This document shows, piece after piece, positions 24,631-34,127 of a stretch of 64,000 bases of DNA. The notes beneath the pieces are model-generated. The model did not search any database and had not been told where the DNA came from. It was given only the letters and a program-made list of their open reading frames with translations. The translations under genes were made by a program, and so were the position numbers. Position 1 is the stretch's first letter. Each line of letters starts with the position of its first letter. Origin of the DNA: Terasakiella sp033100395 (GTDB taxonomy: Bacteria > Pseudomonadota > Alphaproteobacteria > Rhodospirillales > Terasakiellaceae); NCBI RefSeq assembly GCF_033100395.1, contig NZ_JAWLVJ010000014.1, positions 1 to 64,000 on the forward strand. The letters run 5' to 3'.

Positions 24631-27600
24631 TTACCCCAGCATCTTCAATGCTTTTTCCAGTTGATCCGTTTGATAGTTGGTGCCTTGTTGGGCCACTTGT
24701 TTTGTGAAACTTGTTAACTGCATCCCTTCATAGTCCAAGGCATTCTCCAGATCATTCAAATCACTTGTTGTTGCTTGCGCCAGCTGAATTGTCTTGCTAG
24801 CCGGCTGTTCCCCTAGTGAGGCAACATCGCCCCCAAATTGGAAGTTGCCACCGTTTAATCCACTGTTACCCAAAGCGCCGCCGTTACCGCCCAGCCCCTT
24901 CACAGTAGACATCACATTAGTTCCAGCCAGACTGCCGACATTGTCACTTCCTGTTGCGGGTGGTGGCTGAGACCCTCCTGTATTGGTAGCGCCACCGCTA
25001 TTTCCTGTCGAAGTACGAAGGCTCGACCCATAAGAACTGTTCAATTGTCCATCATTTCCTGTCACCGCATTTCGAACAATCGTCATCGCGGCGACGCCTG
25101 CAGATGGATCATCCCCCACATCATCGCTGGTAAAACCACCACCATCTTTAGCTGACATAACCTGCCCAGACGTCACACTTTCAACAGATGCCGTCTTCTG
25201 CTCCTTACCAAGTGCAAGGCCAGCATTATCGCCAAGAAGGGTTTTATCGCCTTCAAGGCCCGCATCACTGATGCCTTGACCTTTCCCCCGATCACTATCG
25301 ACCAGGACATTACTGCTTGTATCCGGTGCTTCAGGTGGTGCTGTTGGTGGTGCCTTTGGCGCAACTGGTTCAGGTGTTGTCGCAGCAGCCGGTACGGTAA
25401 CGGTCACACCATTGCCTGTGGCATCCGCGATATTTGCAGCGGCATCCGCTCCGCGCGCCCAATTATCAGCAAAAGCCACGTTATAGGTTGTTGAGTCTGC
25501 AGAAGCTGTGCCTGCCGCATTCAACAAAGCATCAACCTGCGCCTTGTCTGTTGCGGACAAAGTAAGACTTGCCCGTGTCCCTGAAGTAATTTCAACATCA
25601 GATGTATCGGTGAGCGTGTATGTCGCCCCGCCTTCCCCGGTGATGGTCAGTAACGAGGCATCAATATCATTGGTCGCCCCGTTGAATTTGGTAAGGTTTG
25701 TCCCGGTCAGAACCAGTACACCTGTTCCGGTATTATAAGTCGTGCTTGTAATGGTCGGGTTGGCCACGTTGGAAACAGTAACCGCATTCCCTGTCAAATC
25801 GGCAACATTGACAGCACTGTCTGCACCAGCGGCCCAATCTTCAGCCCCTGCAATATTATAGGTCGTTGTCCCGGTTGAATTTGTCCCGTTTTTGTTAAAG
25901 ATCAGGTTCAAAGCAGCACGATCAGTTGCAGACAACGTCAAAGTCGCAGCAGTTGCAGACGTAATTTCCACGTTCGAGGTATCGCTCAGCGTATAAGTTT
26001 CGCCACCTTCCCCCGTAAAGGTAAGAAGATTGGCGATCACTTCGTTTGCCGCACCGGACAGTTTCGTCATATTCGTGCCAGTGATGACCAGTGCACCGTT
26101 TGATGCATCATAGGTCGCACTTGTAATGGTTGGCACAGGCACATTGGAAACCGTAATGCCATTACCTGTCGCATCAGCCGTATCCCCGGCCGTGACATTG
26201 GCGTTCCAGTCATCAGCCGCTGCCAGATTAAAGGTCGTGCCGCCTGTCGATGCGGTGCCTGCCTTGTTCAGCAACAGATTTACAGCAGCCTTATCCGTTG
26301 CGGAAAGCGTCAGGGTAAAGGCTGTTGCACTTGTACGTTCCACATTTGCGGTGTCAGTCAGGGTATAAGTAACCCCGCCCTCACCCGTTAGCGTAAACTT
26401 ATTGGCCGTAATATCATTGGTTGCCCCGGCCAATGCCTGAATATTGGTCCCGGTCACAACCAAAGCCCCGGTCGTCGCGTTATAGTTTGCACTGGTGATC
26501 TTTGGATTGATCGATACCGTTACAGCGTTGGTCGCATCGGCAATATCAGTTGCACTATCAGCCCCTACAAGCCAGTTATCAGCGGCAGCCAGATTGTACG
26601 TACTACCACCCGATGAAGAAGTCCCCAATTGATCCAGAAGCGCATCCACATTTGTCTTATCCGCGCCAGACAAAGTCACGCTGAAGGAAGTGGCAGAGGT
26701 AATTTCAACATTGGATGCAGACGTAATGGTGTAAGTCGCATTCCCCGCCCCACCAGTCAGTGTCAGCAAGGAAATATCAACATCGTTGGTTGCGCCATTT
26801 TCTTTAAAGAAATTCGTCCCTGTCACAACCATGACCCCCGTATCGGAATCATAAGTGGCTGACGTAATCGCAGGCGCAGAAACGTTGGAAACCGTAACCG
26901 CATTACCTGTCGCATCTGCAATATCGGTTGCAGCTGGTGCACCTGCCGCCCAGTTATCGGCAAAAGCGATATTATAGGTCGTGCCGGACCCGGCTGTTGT
27001 GCCGTCCTTGTTCAACAGGCCCTTGACGTTCAATTGATCCGTTGCGGACAGGGTCACAGTAAAGGCCGTCGCCGATGTGATTTCCACATTGGACGTATCG
27101 GTCAGCGTATAAGTCGCCCCGCCATCCCCGGTAAAGGTCAGAAGGTTCGCCGTGATATCGTTTGTCGCACCCGCTTGTTGAACAAAGTTCGTCCCGGTGA
27201 CAACCAGCTGACCATTGCTCCAATCATAGGTCGCAGATGTCACGGCAGGGGCTGCATAGTTGGAAACTGTCACGCCATTGCTGGTGGTATCGGCAATATC
27301 CGTTCCGGCAGGTGCCTGTGCCAGCCAGTTGTCTGCCGCTGCAATGTTATAGGTCGTGCCCGCCGTCGCCGACGTCGTGCCATCGTTGTTCAGCAGGCTT
27401 TCCACACCCGGAATATCCGCACCGGACAAAGTGACGGAGAACTGCGTCGCTGACGTTACCTCAACATCTGTTGCTGAGGTGATGGTATAAGTCGCCCCGC
27501 CTTCCCCCGTCAGGGTCAGCATGGAAATATCAATGTCATTTGTCGCACCGGACTTGGACACAAAGTTGGTCCCGGTCACCACCAGCACATTGGTGTTATA

Positions 27601-30600
27601 GTCGTAAGTCGCAGATGTAATGGTCGGTGCAGCATAATTACTGACGGTCACACCAGCCGTCGCATCTGCAATGTTGCTGGCGGCATCTGCACCGCGTGCC
27701 CAGTTATCGGCCGCCGCCACATTAAAGGTCGTGCCTGCGGTTGCCGATGTGGTGCCATCTTTGTTCAGCAAGCCATTAACCGCCAGACGATCAGTTGCCG
27801 ACAGGGTCAATGTCGCAGCTGTGCCAGATGTGATTTCAACATCGGCGGTATCGGTCAAAGTATAGGTCGCCCCGCCTTCCCCTGTCAGGGTCAGCATGGA
27901 GGCATCAATATCATTTGTTGCCCCGCTGAATTTGGTCAGGTTTGTCCCGGTCAGAACCAAAGCGCCTGTTGAATAGTCATAGGTCGCACTTGTAATCGTC
28001 GGGTTGGCAACATTGGAAACGGTCACCGCGTTCCCGGTCAAATCCGCCGTATTTACCGCACTGTCTGCGCCTGCGGCCCAGTTATCAGCCGCAGCAATAT
28101 TATAGGTCGTAGACCCGGTTGAAGATGTGCCGTTTTTATTGAAGATCAGGTTCAACGCAGCTCTGTCCGTTGCCGACAACGTCAAGGTTGCTGCTGTGCC
28201 AGATGTTATTTCCACATTGGCCGTATCTGTCAGGGTATATGTCTCCCCCCCTTCCCCGGTCAAAGTGAACAAGTTGGCAATCACCTCGTTCGTTGCACCG
28301 GACAGTTTTGTCATGTCGGTCCCGGTAATAACCAGCGCCCCGGTTGACGCATCATAGGTCGCACTGGTGACAGTCGGAACAGGCACATTGGAAACAGTAA
28401 TGCCATTACCTGTGGTATCTGCCGTATCGCCCGCCGTCACATTGGCGTTCCAGTCATCCGCAGCTGCCAGATTGAAGGTCGTGCCGCCTGTTGATGTTGT
28501 GCCTGCCTTGTTCAGCAACAAGTTCACACCCGCCTTATCCGTCGCAGAAAGCGTCAGGGTAAAGGCCGTCGCACTGGTGCGTTCCACATTGGCCGTATCA
28601 GTCAGGGTATAAGTCGCCCCGCCTTCGCCCGTGACGGTGAATTTGTTGGCAGTAATATCATTGGTCGCCCCGGCCAAAGCCTGAATATTGGTCCCAGTCA
28701 CGACGATCACGCCAGTAGTGGCGTTATAGTTCGCACTGGTGATCTTTGGATTGATTGATACGGTCACGGCGTTGGTCGCATCGGCAATATCAGTTGCGCT
28801 ATCTGCAGCCACCAGCCAGTTATCAGCGGCTGCAATGTTATAGGTACTGCCGCCAGATGACGATGTGCCGACCTGATCCAGCAACGCATCCACATTGGTC
28901 TTATCCGCACCGGACAATGTGACGGAGAATTGGGTCGCCGATGTAATTTCAACATTGGACGCCGACGTGATGGTGTAGGTCGCATTGCCCGCCCCACCTG
29001 TCAATGTCAGCAGGGAAATATCAACGTCATTGGTTGCGCCATTTTCCTTAAAGAAGTTCGTCCCCGTTACAACCAGAATACCCGTGTCGGAATCATAAGT
29101 CGCACTGGTCACAGTTGGTGCAGAAACGTTTGATACCGTAATCGCATTGCCCGTCGCATCCGCAATATCTGTTGCGGCTGGTGCACCTGCCGCCCAGTTA
29201 TCAGCAAAAGCGATATTATAAGTCGTGCCGGACCCAGCTGTCGTGCCGTCTTTGTTCAACAGACCGCGAACGTTCAACTGATCAGTTGCGGACAGGGTCA
29301 CGGTAAATTCTGTCGCCGATGTGATTTCCACATTGGATGTATCTGTCAGCGTATAAGTCGCCCCGCCATCCCCGGTAAAGGTCAAAAGGTTTGCCGTAAT
29401 ATCATTGGTGGCGCCTGCTGACTTGACGAAGTTTGTCCCGGTGACGACCAGTTGACCATTGCTCCAGTCATATGTCGCAGATGTCACGGCAGGGGCTGCG
29501 TAGTTGGAAACGGTCACAGCGTTACTTGTTGTATCAGCAATATCCGATCCGCTCGGGGCCTGTGTCAGCCAGTTGTCCGCAGCTGCCAGGTTATAAGTAG
29601 TGCCCGCTGTCGCCGACGTCGTGCCATCGTTGTTCAGCAGGCTTTCCACACCCGGAATATCCGCACCGGACAAAGTGACGGAGAATTGGGTGGCAGAGGT
29701 AATATCGACATTTGTTGCCGACGTAATGGTATAGGTAGACCCGCCTTCCCCGGTAAAGGTCAGCAGGGAAATATCAATGTCATTATTGGCACCGGAAGCC
29801 GAAACAAAGTTCGTCCCCGTCACCACCAGCACATTGGTATTGTAATCATAGGTCGCGGACGTAATGGTCGGGGTGGCATAGTTGCTCACAGTCACGGTTG
29901 ACGTTGTATCCGCAATATTATTGCCTGCAGGCGCACCTGCAGCCCAGTTATCCGCAAAGGCCACGTTATAGGTGGTCGCTGCTGTTGCAGATGTTGTGCC
30001 ATCCTTGTTCAACAGGCCATTCACCGCCAGACGATCCGTTGCTGAAAGCGTAACAGTAAAGGCAGTTGAGCTGGTGATATCCACATTGGACGTATCGGTC
30101 AGCGTATAGGTTGATCCCCCTTCACCCGTAACGGTAAGCAAATTGGCCGTAATATCATTGCTGGCCCCGCTTGCCGCCACCAGGTTTGTCCCGGTAAAGG
30201 TAAAGACACCTGTCGACCAGTTATAGGTCGATGACGTCACCGCCGGATTGGCATAATTGGAAACCGTAATCGCATTGCCCGTCGCATCCGCAATATCTGT
30301 TGCGGCCGGGGCTTGCGTCATCCAGTTATCCGCAGCGGCCAGATTATACGTCGTACCTGCCGTGGCCGACGTGGTGCCATCATTGTTAAGGATCGATTCT
30401 ACATTCACCAGGTCAGAACCGGACAGGGTGATGGTAAATTGCGTAGCGCTGTCAATTTCAACATTGGATGTTGATGTGATTGTATAGGTTGTGCCGCCTT
30501 CCCCGGTCAGGGTCAGCAGCGAGATATCGACATCATTTGTTGCACCGGACTGGCTGACAAAGTTTGTCCCTGTAACAACCAACTGGTTGGTGGAATAGTT

Positions 30601-32844
30601 ATAGGCCGCACTTGTAATCGCAGGTGCCGCATAATTGGAAACCGTAATAGTCGCCGCCGCATCCGCCACGTTATTGGCCGCAGGCGACCCTGTCATCCAG
30701 TTGTCGATAGAAGCCAGACTAAAGGTTGTGCCCGCTGTCGCCGATGTAGTGCCATTCTGGTTCAACAGACCTTTCACAGATGTCAGGTCCGCGCCGGAAA
30801 GCGTCACGGTATAGCTGGTGGCGGACGTAATTTCCACGTTGGAGGCTGATGTCAGTTGATACTGCACCCCGCCTTCCCCGGTAAAGGCCAACAAGGAAAC
30901 GTCAACATCGTTGGTCGCCCCGGCTGATTTAACGAAGTTCGTCCCCGTTACAACAAGGGCACCTGTTGCATAATCAAAGGTCGCAGATGTCACAGTCGGC
31001 ACGGCATAGTTCGATACCGTCACCCCGGCAGACGCATCCGCCGCAGATGTGCTATCCCCGCGCATAAAGCCTGCCGCACCTGCCAGATTATAGGTCGTAC
31101 CAGCCGTGGCTGATGTGGTGCCGTCATTGTTCAAAAGGCTTTCCACACCCGTGATATCATCGCCCGTCAGGGTAAAGCTGAAAGTGGTGCCATTGGTAAT
31201 TTCAACGTCGGTTGCGGTTGTGATGGTATAGGTTGATCCACCCTCCCCCGTGAAGGTCAGTTTGGACAGATCTACATCATTTGTCGCCCCGGAATTTTTA
31301 ACAAAGCCCGTACCCGTCACCGTTACCGTATTGGAATTATAGTCATAAGTCGCACTTGTGATGGTCGGCGCAGGGGTGTTGCTGACCGTAATACCATTTG
31401 CCCCGGTATCTGCATCAGACGCAGAAGCTGCGATAAAGCCTGCCGCACCATCCACATCATAGGTCGTCCCACCTGTTGAAGCCGTGCCATCCTTATTCAG
31501 GATTTGTTCAACCGCAGTCTGATCAGTTGCAGAAAGCGTCAGGGTAAAAGCCGTTGCACTTGTGATTTCGACATTCGCGGTATCGGTCAGGGTATAGGTT
31601 GACGCACCTTCCCCCGTAATGGTGAACTTGTTGGCGACCACATCATTTGTCGCCCCAGCCGTCGCAGTAAAGCCCGTCCCGGTCACCACCAGGTTCCCGG
31701 TTGAAGAATCGTAAGTCGCACTTGTAATGGTTGGCGCAACGACGGCGTCAGCTACATTATTCACCGCCAAATCATCAAACTTTACAAATGAAAGCGTCCC
31801 CCCTGCGTTATTGGAAAATGTCAGGCTCGTCAGACCTGTCCCCAATGACGTAAGATTGATTGACCCCAAAGAACTATCATTAAAGGATTGGGTAAGGGAA
31901 GCACCCGTATTCGCCGTGACCTTAATCGTAACGGTACCGCCTGAATATTGGGCAAAGCTAACCGACTGGGGATCAAACGTCTGCCCGCCTGCGAAATTCA
32001 TAACAATACTGCTTTCATTGCCTTGATAGGCACCCTGAACGTAATTGTTATAGGAACGCACAGAATTCGACGTACCATTGAACTGCAACGAATAACTTCC
32101 TACTGTGTAAGCAACATCATCACCCGCACCGCTCGTCCCTCCCGAACTGGTGAAGTTGCCGCCCGTATTAAAGTTGATCGTGCCTGTATAGGCCAGCACA
32201 TCACTATAATCCGCTAGAGCTTTATCACTAAAGGGTCGATCCGCTTCAATGGTCCCCTTGACAATTTCCAGGTCCCAATCGCCCCCCAAAGCAGCCGAGC
32301 CTGTCAGGTCATCGGAAGCCGCAACGTCAGCACCGATTGCAAGCGCCAGAGATTCAACAAACGAGACACCTTGCGCATTGCCCGCAATATCACAACCGTA
32401 AATCAAAACATCGCCCATTTCGCTCAGCGCATCGCCTATCACGCCGAGTTCATCTGAATATTCCAATAGGTTGCCTGCGTTCAGAATGGCATTCCCCAAA
32501 CTTAGCATCCCTTCAGAACCATGCGAGATGATATGCAGGGCATCAATGTTTTCACGGCTTGACAATTCATTGGCCAAAGCCTCAAACCCATCCTGATCCC
32601 CCTGAATCATGATCAGGTCCGCTTCGGGTGCCACAGCATCCAGCAGTTTTTGATAATCCTTGACGGAAGTATCAACAACAACCACCTGATTACTGTCTGT
32701 ATCAGTATCCGTCACCGCTTCTGCCGCAGTTGCAAGGGCTGCACCGTCAAACATAATACGCGGTTCCAGCGCTTGTGCCAGAGGCTCCAGAACAGGTTGT
32801 TGTTCTATTTTCGATATATCAGACTTGCGTGTAAAAAAATTCAT
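24631..32844 (-). CDS. giant DUF4347 repeat protein, predicted secreted adhesin
   Basis: 2737 residues. No Sec signal; the N terminus carries LEPRIMFDGAA (27-37), a motif common at the start of such giant exported proteins. DUF4347 spans about 53-215, with IISHGSEG (His108) and LIYGCDIAG (Cys151), an arrangement like the His/Cys pair of clan CD cysteine peptidases. A beta-rich domain (about 215-370) precedes 17 tandem units of about 124 residues (about 371-2485), each opening with a TITSATYD-like strand and containing GEGG.TYTLTDT.NVEITSAT-like strands, probably Ig-like. The tail (2486-2737) is Gly/Ser/Asn-rich and ends in an amphipathic helix. I see no RTX nonapeptides. Start ATG overlaps the sulfotransferase stop by one base. 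Likely substrate of the TolC/adaptor/M50 system downstream. Confidence 0.88.
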   Translation of the reverse strand: MNFFTRKSDISKIEQQPVLEPLAQALEPRIMFDGAALATAAEAVTDTDTDSNQVVVVDTSVKDYQKLLDAVAPEADLIMIQGDQDGFEALANELSSRENIDALHIISHGSEGMLSLGNAILNAGNLLEYSDELGVIGDALSEMGDVLIYGCDIAGNAQGVSFVESLALAIGADVAASDDLTGSAALGGDWDLEIVKGTIEADRPFSDKALADYSDVLAYTGTINFNTGGNFTSSGGTSGAGDDVAYTVGSYSLQFNGTSNSVRSYNNYVQGAYQGNESSIVMNFAGGQTFDPQSVSFAQYSGGTVTIKVTANTGASLTQSFNDSSLGSINLTSLGTGLTSLTFSNNAGGTLSFVKFDDLAVNNVADAVVAPTITSATYDSSTGNLVVTGTGFTATAGATNDVVANKFTITGEGASTYTLTDTANVEITSATAFTLTLSATDQTAVEQILNKDGTASTGGTTYDVDGAAGFIAASASDADTGANGITVSNTPAPTITSATYDYNSNTVTVTGTGFVKNSGATNDVDLSKLTFTGEGGSTYTITTATDVEITNGTTFSFTLTGDDITGVESLLNNDGTTSATAGTTYNLAGAAGFMRGDSTSAADASAGVTVSNYAVPTVTSATFDYATGALVVTGTNFVKSAGATNDVDVSLLAFTGEGGVQYQLTSASNVEITSATSYTVTLSGADLTSVKGLLNQNGTTSATAGTTFSLASIDNWMTGSPAANNVADAAATITVSNYAAPAITSAAYNYSTNQLVVTGTNFVSQSGATNDVDISLLTLTGEGGTTYTITSTSNVEIDSATQFTITLSGSDLVNVESILNNDGTTSATAGTTYNLAAADNWMTQAPAATDIADATGNAITVSNYANPAVTSSTYNWSTGVFTFTGTNLVAASGASNDITANLLTVTGEGGSTYTLTDTSNVDITSSTAFTVTLSATDRLAVNGLLNKDGTTSATAATTYNVAFADNWAAGAPAGNNIADTTSTVTVSNYATPTITSATYDYNTNVLVVTGTNFVSASGANNDIDISLLTFTGEGGSTYTITSATNVDITSATQFSVTLSGADIPGVESLLNNDGTTSATAGTTYNLAAADNWLTQAPSGSDIADTTSNAVTVSNYAAPAVTSATYDWSNGQLVVTGTNFVKSAGATNDITANLLTFTGDGGATYTLTDTSNVEITSATEFTVTLSATDQLNVRGLLNKDGTTAGSGTTYNIAFADNWAAGAPAATDIADATGNAITVSNVSAPTVTSATYDSDTGILVVTGTNFFKENGATNDVDISLLTLTGGAGNATYTITSASNVEITSATQFSVTLSGADKTNVDALLDQVGTSSSGGSTYNIAAADNWLVAADSATDIADATNAVTVSINPKITSANYNATTGVIVVTGTNIQALAGATNDITANKFTVTGEGGATYTLTDTANVERTSATAFTLTLSATDKAGVNLLLNKAGTTSTGGTTFNLAAADDWNANVTAGDTADTTGNGITVSNVPVPTVTSATYDASTGALVITGTDMTKLSGATNEVIANLFTLTGEGGETYTLTDTANVEITSGTAATLTLSATDRAALNLIFNKNGTSSTGSTTYNIAAADNWAAGADSAVNTADLTGNAVTVSNVANPTITSATYDYSTGALVLTGTNLTKFSGATNDIDASMLTLTGEGGATYTLTDTADVEITSGTAATLTLSATDRLAVNGLLNKDGTTSATAGTTFNVAAADNWARGADAASNIADATAGVTVSNYAAPTITSATYDYNTNVLVVTGTNFVSKSGATNDIDISMLTLTGEGGATYTITSATDVEVTSATQFSVTLSGADIPGVESLLNNDGTTSATAGTTYNIAAADNWLAQAPAGTDIADTTSNGVTVSNYAAPAVTSATYDWSNGQLVVTGTNFVQQAGATNDITANLLTFTGDGGATYTLTDTSNVEITSATAFTVTLSATDQLNVKGLLNKDGTTAGSGTTYNIAFADNWAAGAPAATDIADATGNAVTVSNVSAPAITSATYDSDTGVMVVTGTNFFKENGATNDVDISLLTLTGGAGNATYTITSASNVEITSATSFSVTLSGADKTNVDALLDQLGTSSSGGSTYNLAAADNWLVGADSATDIADATNAVTVSINPKITSANYNATTGALVVTGTNIQALAGATNDITANKFTLTGEGGVTYTLTDTANVERTSATAFTLTLSATDKAAVNLLLNKAGTASTGGTTFNLAAADDWNANVTAGDTADATGNGITVSNVPVPTITSATYDASNGALVITGTNMTKLSGAANEVIANLLTFTGEGGETYTLSDTSNVEITSATAATLTLSATDRAALNLIFNKNGTNSTGTTTYNIAGAEDWAAGADSAVNVADLTGNAVTVSNVANPTITSTTYNTGTGVLVLTGTNLTKFNGATNDIDASLLTITGEGGATYTLTDTSDVEITSGTRASLTLSATDKAQVDALLNAAGTASADSTTYNVAFADNWARGADAAANIADATGNGVTVTVPAAATTPEPVAPKAPPTAPPEAPDTSSNVLVDSDRGKGQGISDAGLEGDKTLLGDNAGLALGKEQKTASVESVTSGQVMSAKDGGGFTSDDVGDDPSAGVAAMTIVRNAVTGNDGQLNSSYGSSLRTSTGNSGGATNTGGSQPPPATGSDNVGSLAGTNVMSTVKGLGGNGGALGNSGLNGGNFQFGGDVASLGEQPASKTIQLAQATTSDLNDLENALDYEGMQLTSFTKQVAQQGTNYQTDQLEKALKMLG
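25390..31745 (-). repeat. 17 tandem coding repeats of about 373 bases
   Basis: Each unit encodes about 124 residues with the pattern TITSATYD...LVVTGTNF...GATNDID...LLTFTGEGG.TYT...VEITSAT...LNKDGTT...AADNW...VTVSN. Counting the opening strands gives 17 units. Within them units 6-11 and 12-17 match one-to-one with an offset of exactly 2244 bases (for example GATCTTTGGATTGAT at 26497 and 28741). Confidence 0.9.
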
Positions 32845-33737
32845 TATAAACCCTCCGCCTTTTTAAGCGGCACCTGTTTGGGCATTTCGGCTACTTGTTC
32901 CTGATCTTCTTGCGGGGTGATAACAAAAGCGCCACTGCCTGTTACATCACTCCAAAAATCCATTCCCTGAAATTTCTCAAACAAGTCCGGAGGTAAAATT
33001 GACCGCCTCGGTTTAAATTCCACTTTAGGCGCAACGTCATGTAAACCTGTTACGCCCAGTGATTTATCAAAACTTTCCGCCTTGAATTGCACATTTTCAT
33101 AATCGTGTCCGTCATACCAAGGCTCATCAATAAACTGATAAACAAGACGCAATACCTTTTCAGGAGCTTGTGCCAAGAGGTTGTAATCAACCACCAACAT
33201 TTTATCGGCTTGGTCCCCATAAAAAGCTTCTTTCAAACCAGCCCAGGCCATACCAACAAGATTATTTTGCTGCCCCAGATATTCAACCCGGCTATAAACA
33301 GTGGCACGCACACCTTCACCACCATAAAGTTTACTGACTTCAAACGGATTTTTACGGTAGACCCGTTCCAGACTATCCATCACCCAGGATACATCGCGCA
33401 CACAAGCAATCACCTTTGCCTGCGGATACATTTCGTCCACTAGAGGCAGCCGTGCTGTCCAGATACGATTGGTGTCGAAAATGACTTCCTGCGTCTCAGT
33501 CTCGTAAAATGCGTCAGAAATTGCACGTAGAATGCCCGGGCGTTTTTCTTCATCAATCAGCCATGGCAACTCAACGCCACCACTCATAAGTTGCAGATTG
33601 CTGTTTAGCAAAGAAGCAAGACCGCTGCTCATGGATGCATAAAACCTTGGATTTTGTTTCAGCAATGCAGACAGCAAAGTAGACCCCGAACGCGGCAAGC
33701 CCGAGATAAAGTGCATTTTTTTCACGTTTCGACTCAT
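32844..33737 (-). CDS. PAPS-dependent sulfotransferase
   Basis: Transfers sulfate from PAPS to a hydroxyl, on protein, carbohydrate or small molecule. I start at the ATG at 33737 because GAGG stands six bases upstream; an in-frame ATG exists at 33755. The 297 residues begin with the 5'-phosphosulfate loop FISGLPRSGSTLLSALL; the 3'-phosphate motif VIACVRDVSWVMDSLERV follows at about 135-155. It is first in the operon, and its TAA overlaps the ATG of the giant protein (TAATG), implying coupled translation. This suggests it modifies the giant protein or its glycan; the acceptor is inference. Confidence 0.85.
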   Translation of the reverse strand: MSRNVKKMHFISGLPRSGSTLLSALLKQNPRFYASMSSGLASLLNSNLQLMSGGVELPWLIDEEKRPGILRAISDAFYETETQEVIFDTNRIWTARLPLVDEMYPQAKVIACVRDVSWVMDSLERVYRKNPFEVSKLYGGEGVRATVYSRVEYLGQQNNLVGMAWAGLKEAFYGDQADKMLVVDYNLLAQAPEKVLRLVYQFIDEPWYDGHDYENVQFKAESFDKSLGVTGLHDVAPKVEFKPRRSILPPDLFEKFQGMDFWSDVTGSGAFVITPQEDQEQVAEMPKQVPLKKAEGL

Positions 33738-34127
33738 CAAAACCTCAATTGCCAAGACGCGCTATTTCTCAACTTAAAAGTCATTATTTTTTATTATAGT
33801 TCAAATTCAGACACATATATACAATTAAAAAGAATCAATAACAACCAACAATATAATCAAAAAAATACCAACAATAAAAAGTTTAAGTTCACCTCCCCCA
33901 GTTCAACCGAAAACCAGGAACTGATCAGAAGCCGAGATTTCGTCAAGACAAGAAACATCACATCTTATAAAAAAAATATTTGACCGAGTATCACATTATG
34001 TGTTCACACTTATAAAGTAAAATCTAAATAAACCATTCGTTTAGACTTTACACCTTCATAAGTTGTCATTTCTGGCATCTCTTTCACTCTGTCAAAAATG
34101 GCTAAATCCACAAAAAAAGGTGAACAC
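33738..34127. promoter_or_regulatory. divergent AT-rich control region between sulfotransferase operon and collar-protein genes
   Basis: 390 bases without a convincing gene. It must hold promoters for both the minus-strand sulfotransferase/giant-protein operon and the plus-strand tail-collar genes. It is strongly AT-rich around 33780-33890. An inverted repeat at 34017-34051 (arms GTAAAATCTAAA and TTTAGACTTTAC, 11 of 12 paired) lies 77 bases before the first collar gene and may be an operator or attenuating hairpin. Confidence 0.6.

Noticed and set aside
24631..32844. Many long plus-strand frames opposite the giant gene
   Set aside because: They recur with the repeat period and have no family features; they are shadows of the repetitive coding strand.
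24631..32844. RTX calcium-binding repeats in the giant protein
   Set aside because: The Gly/Asp-rich stretches do not fit the GGxGxDxLx nonapeptide; the C terminus is Gly/Ser/Asn-rich only.
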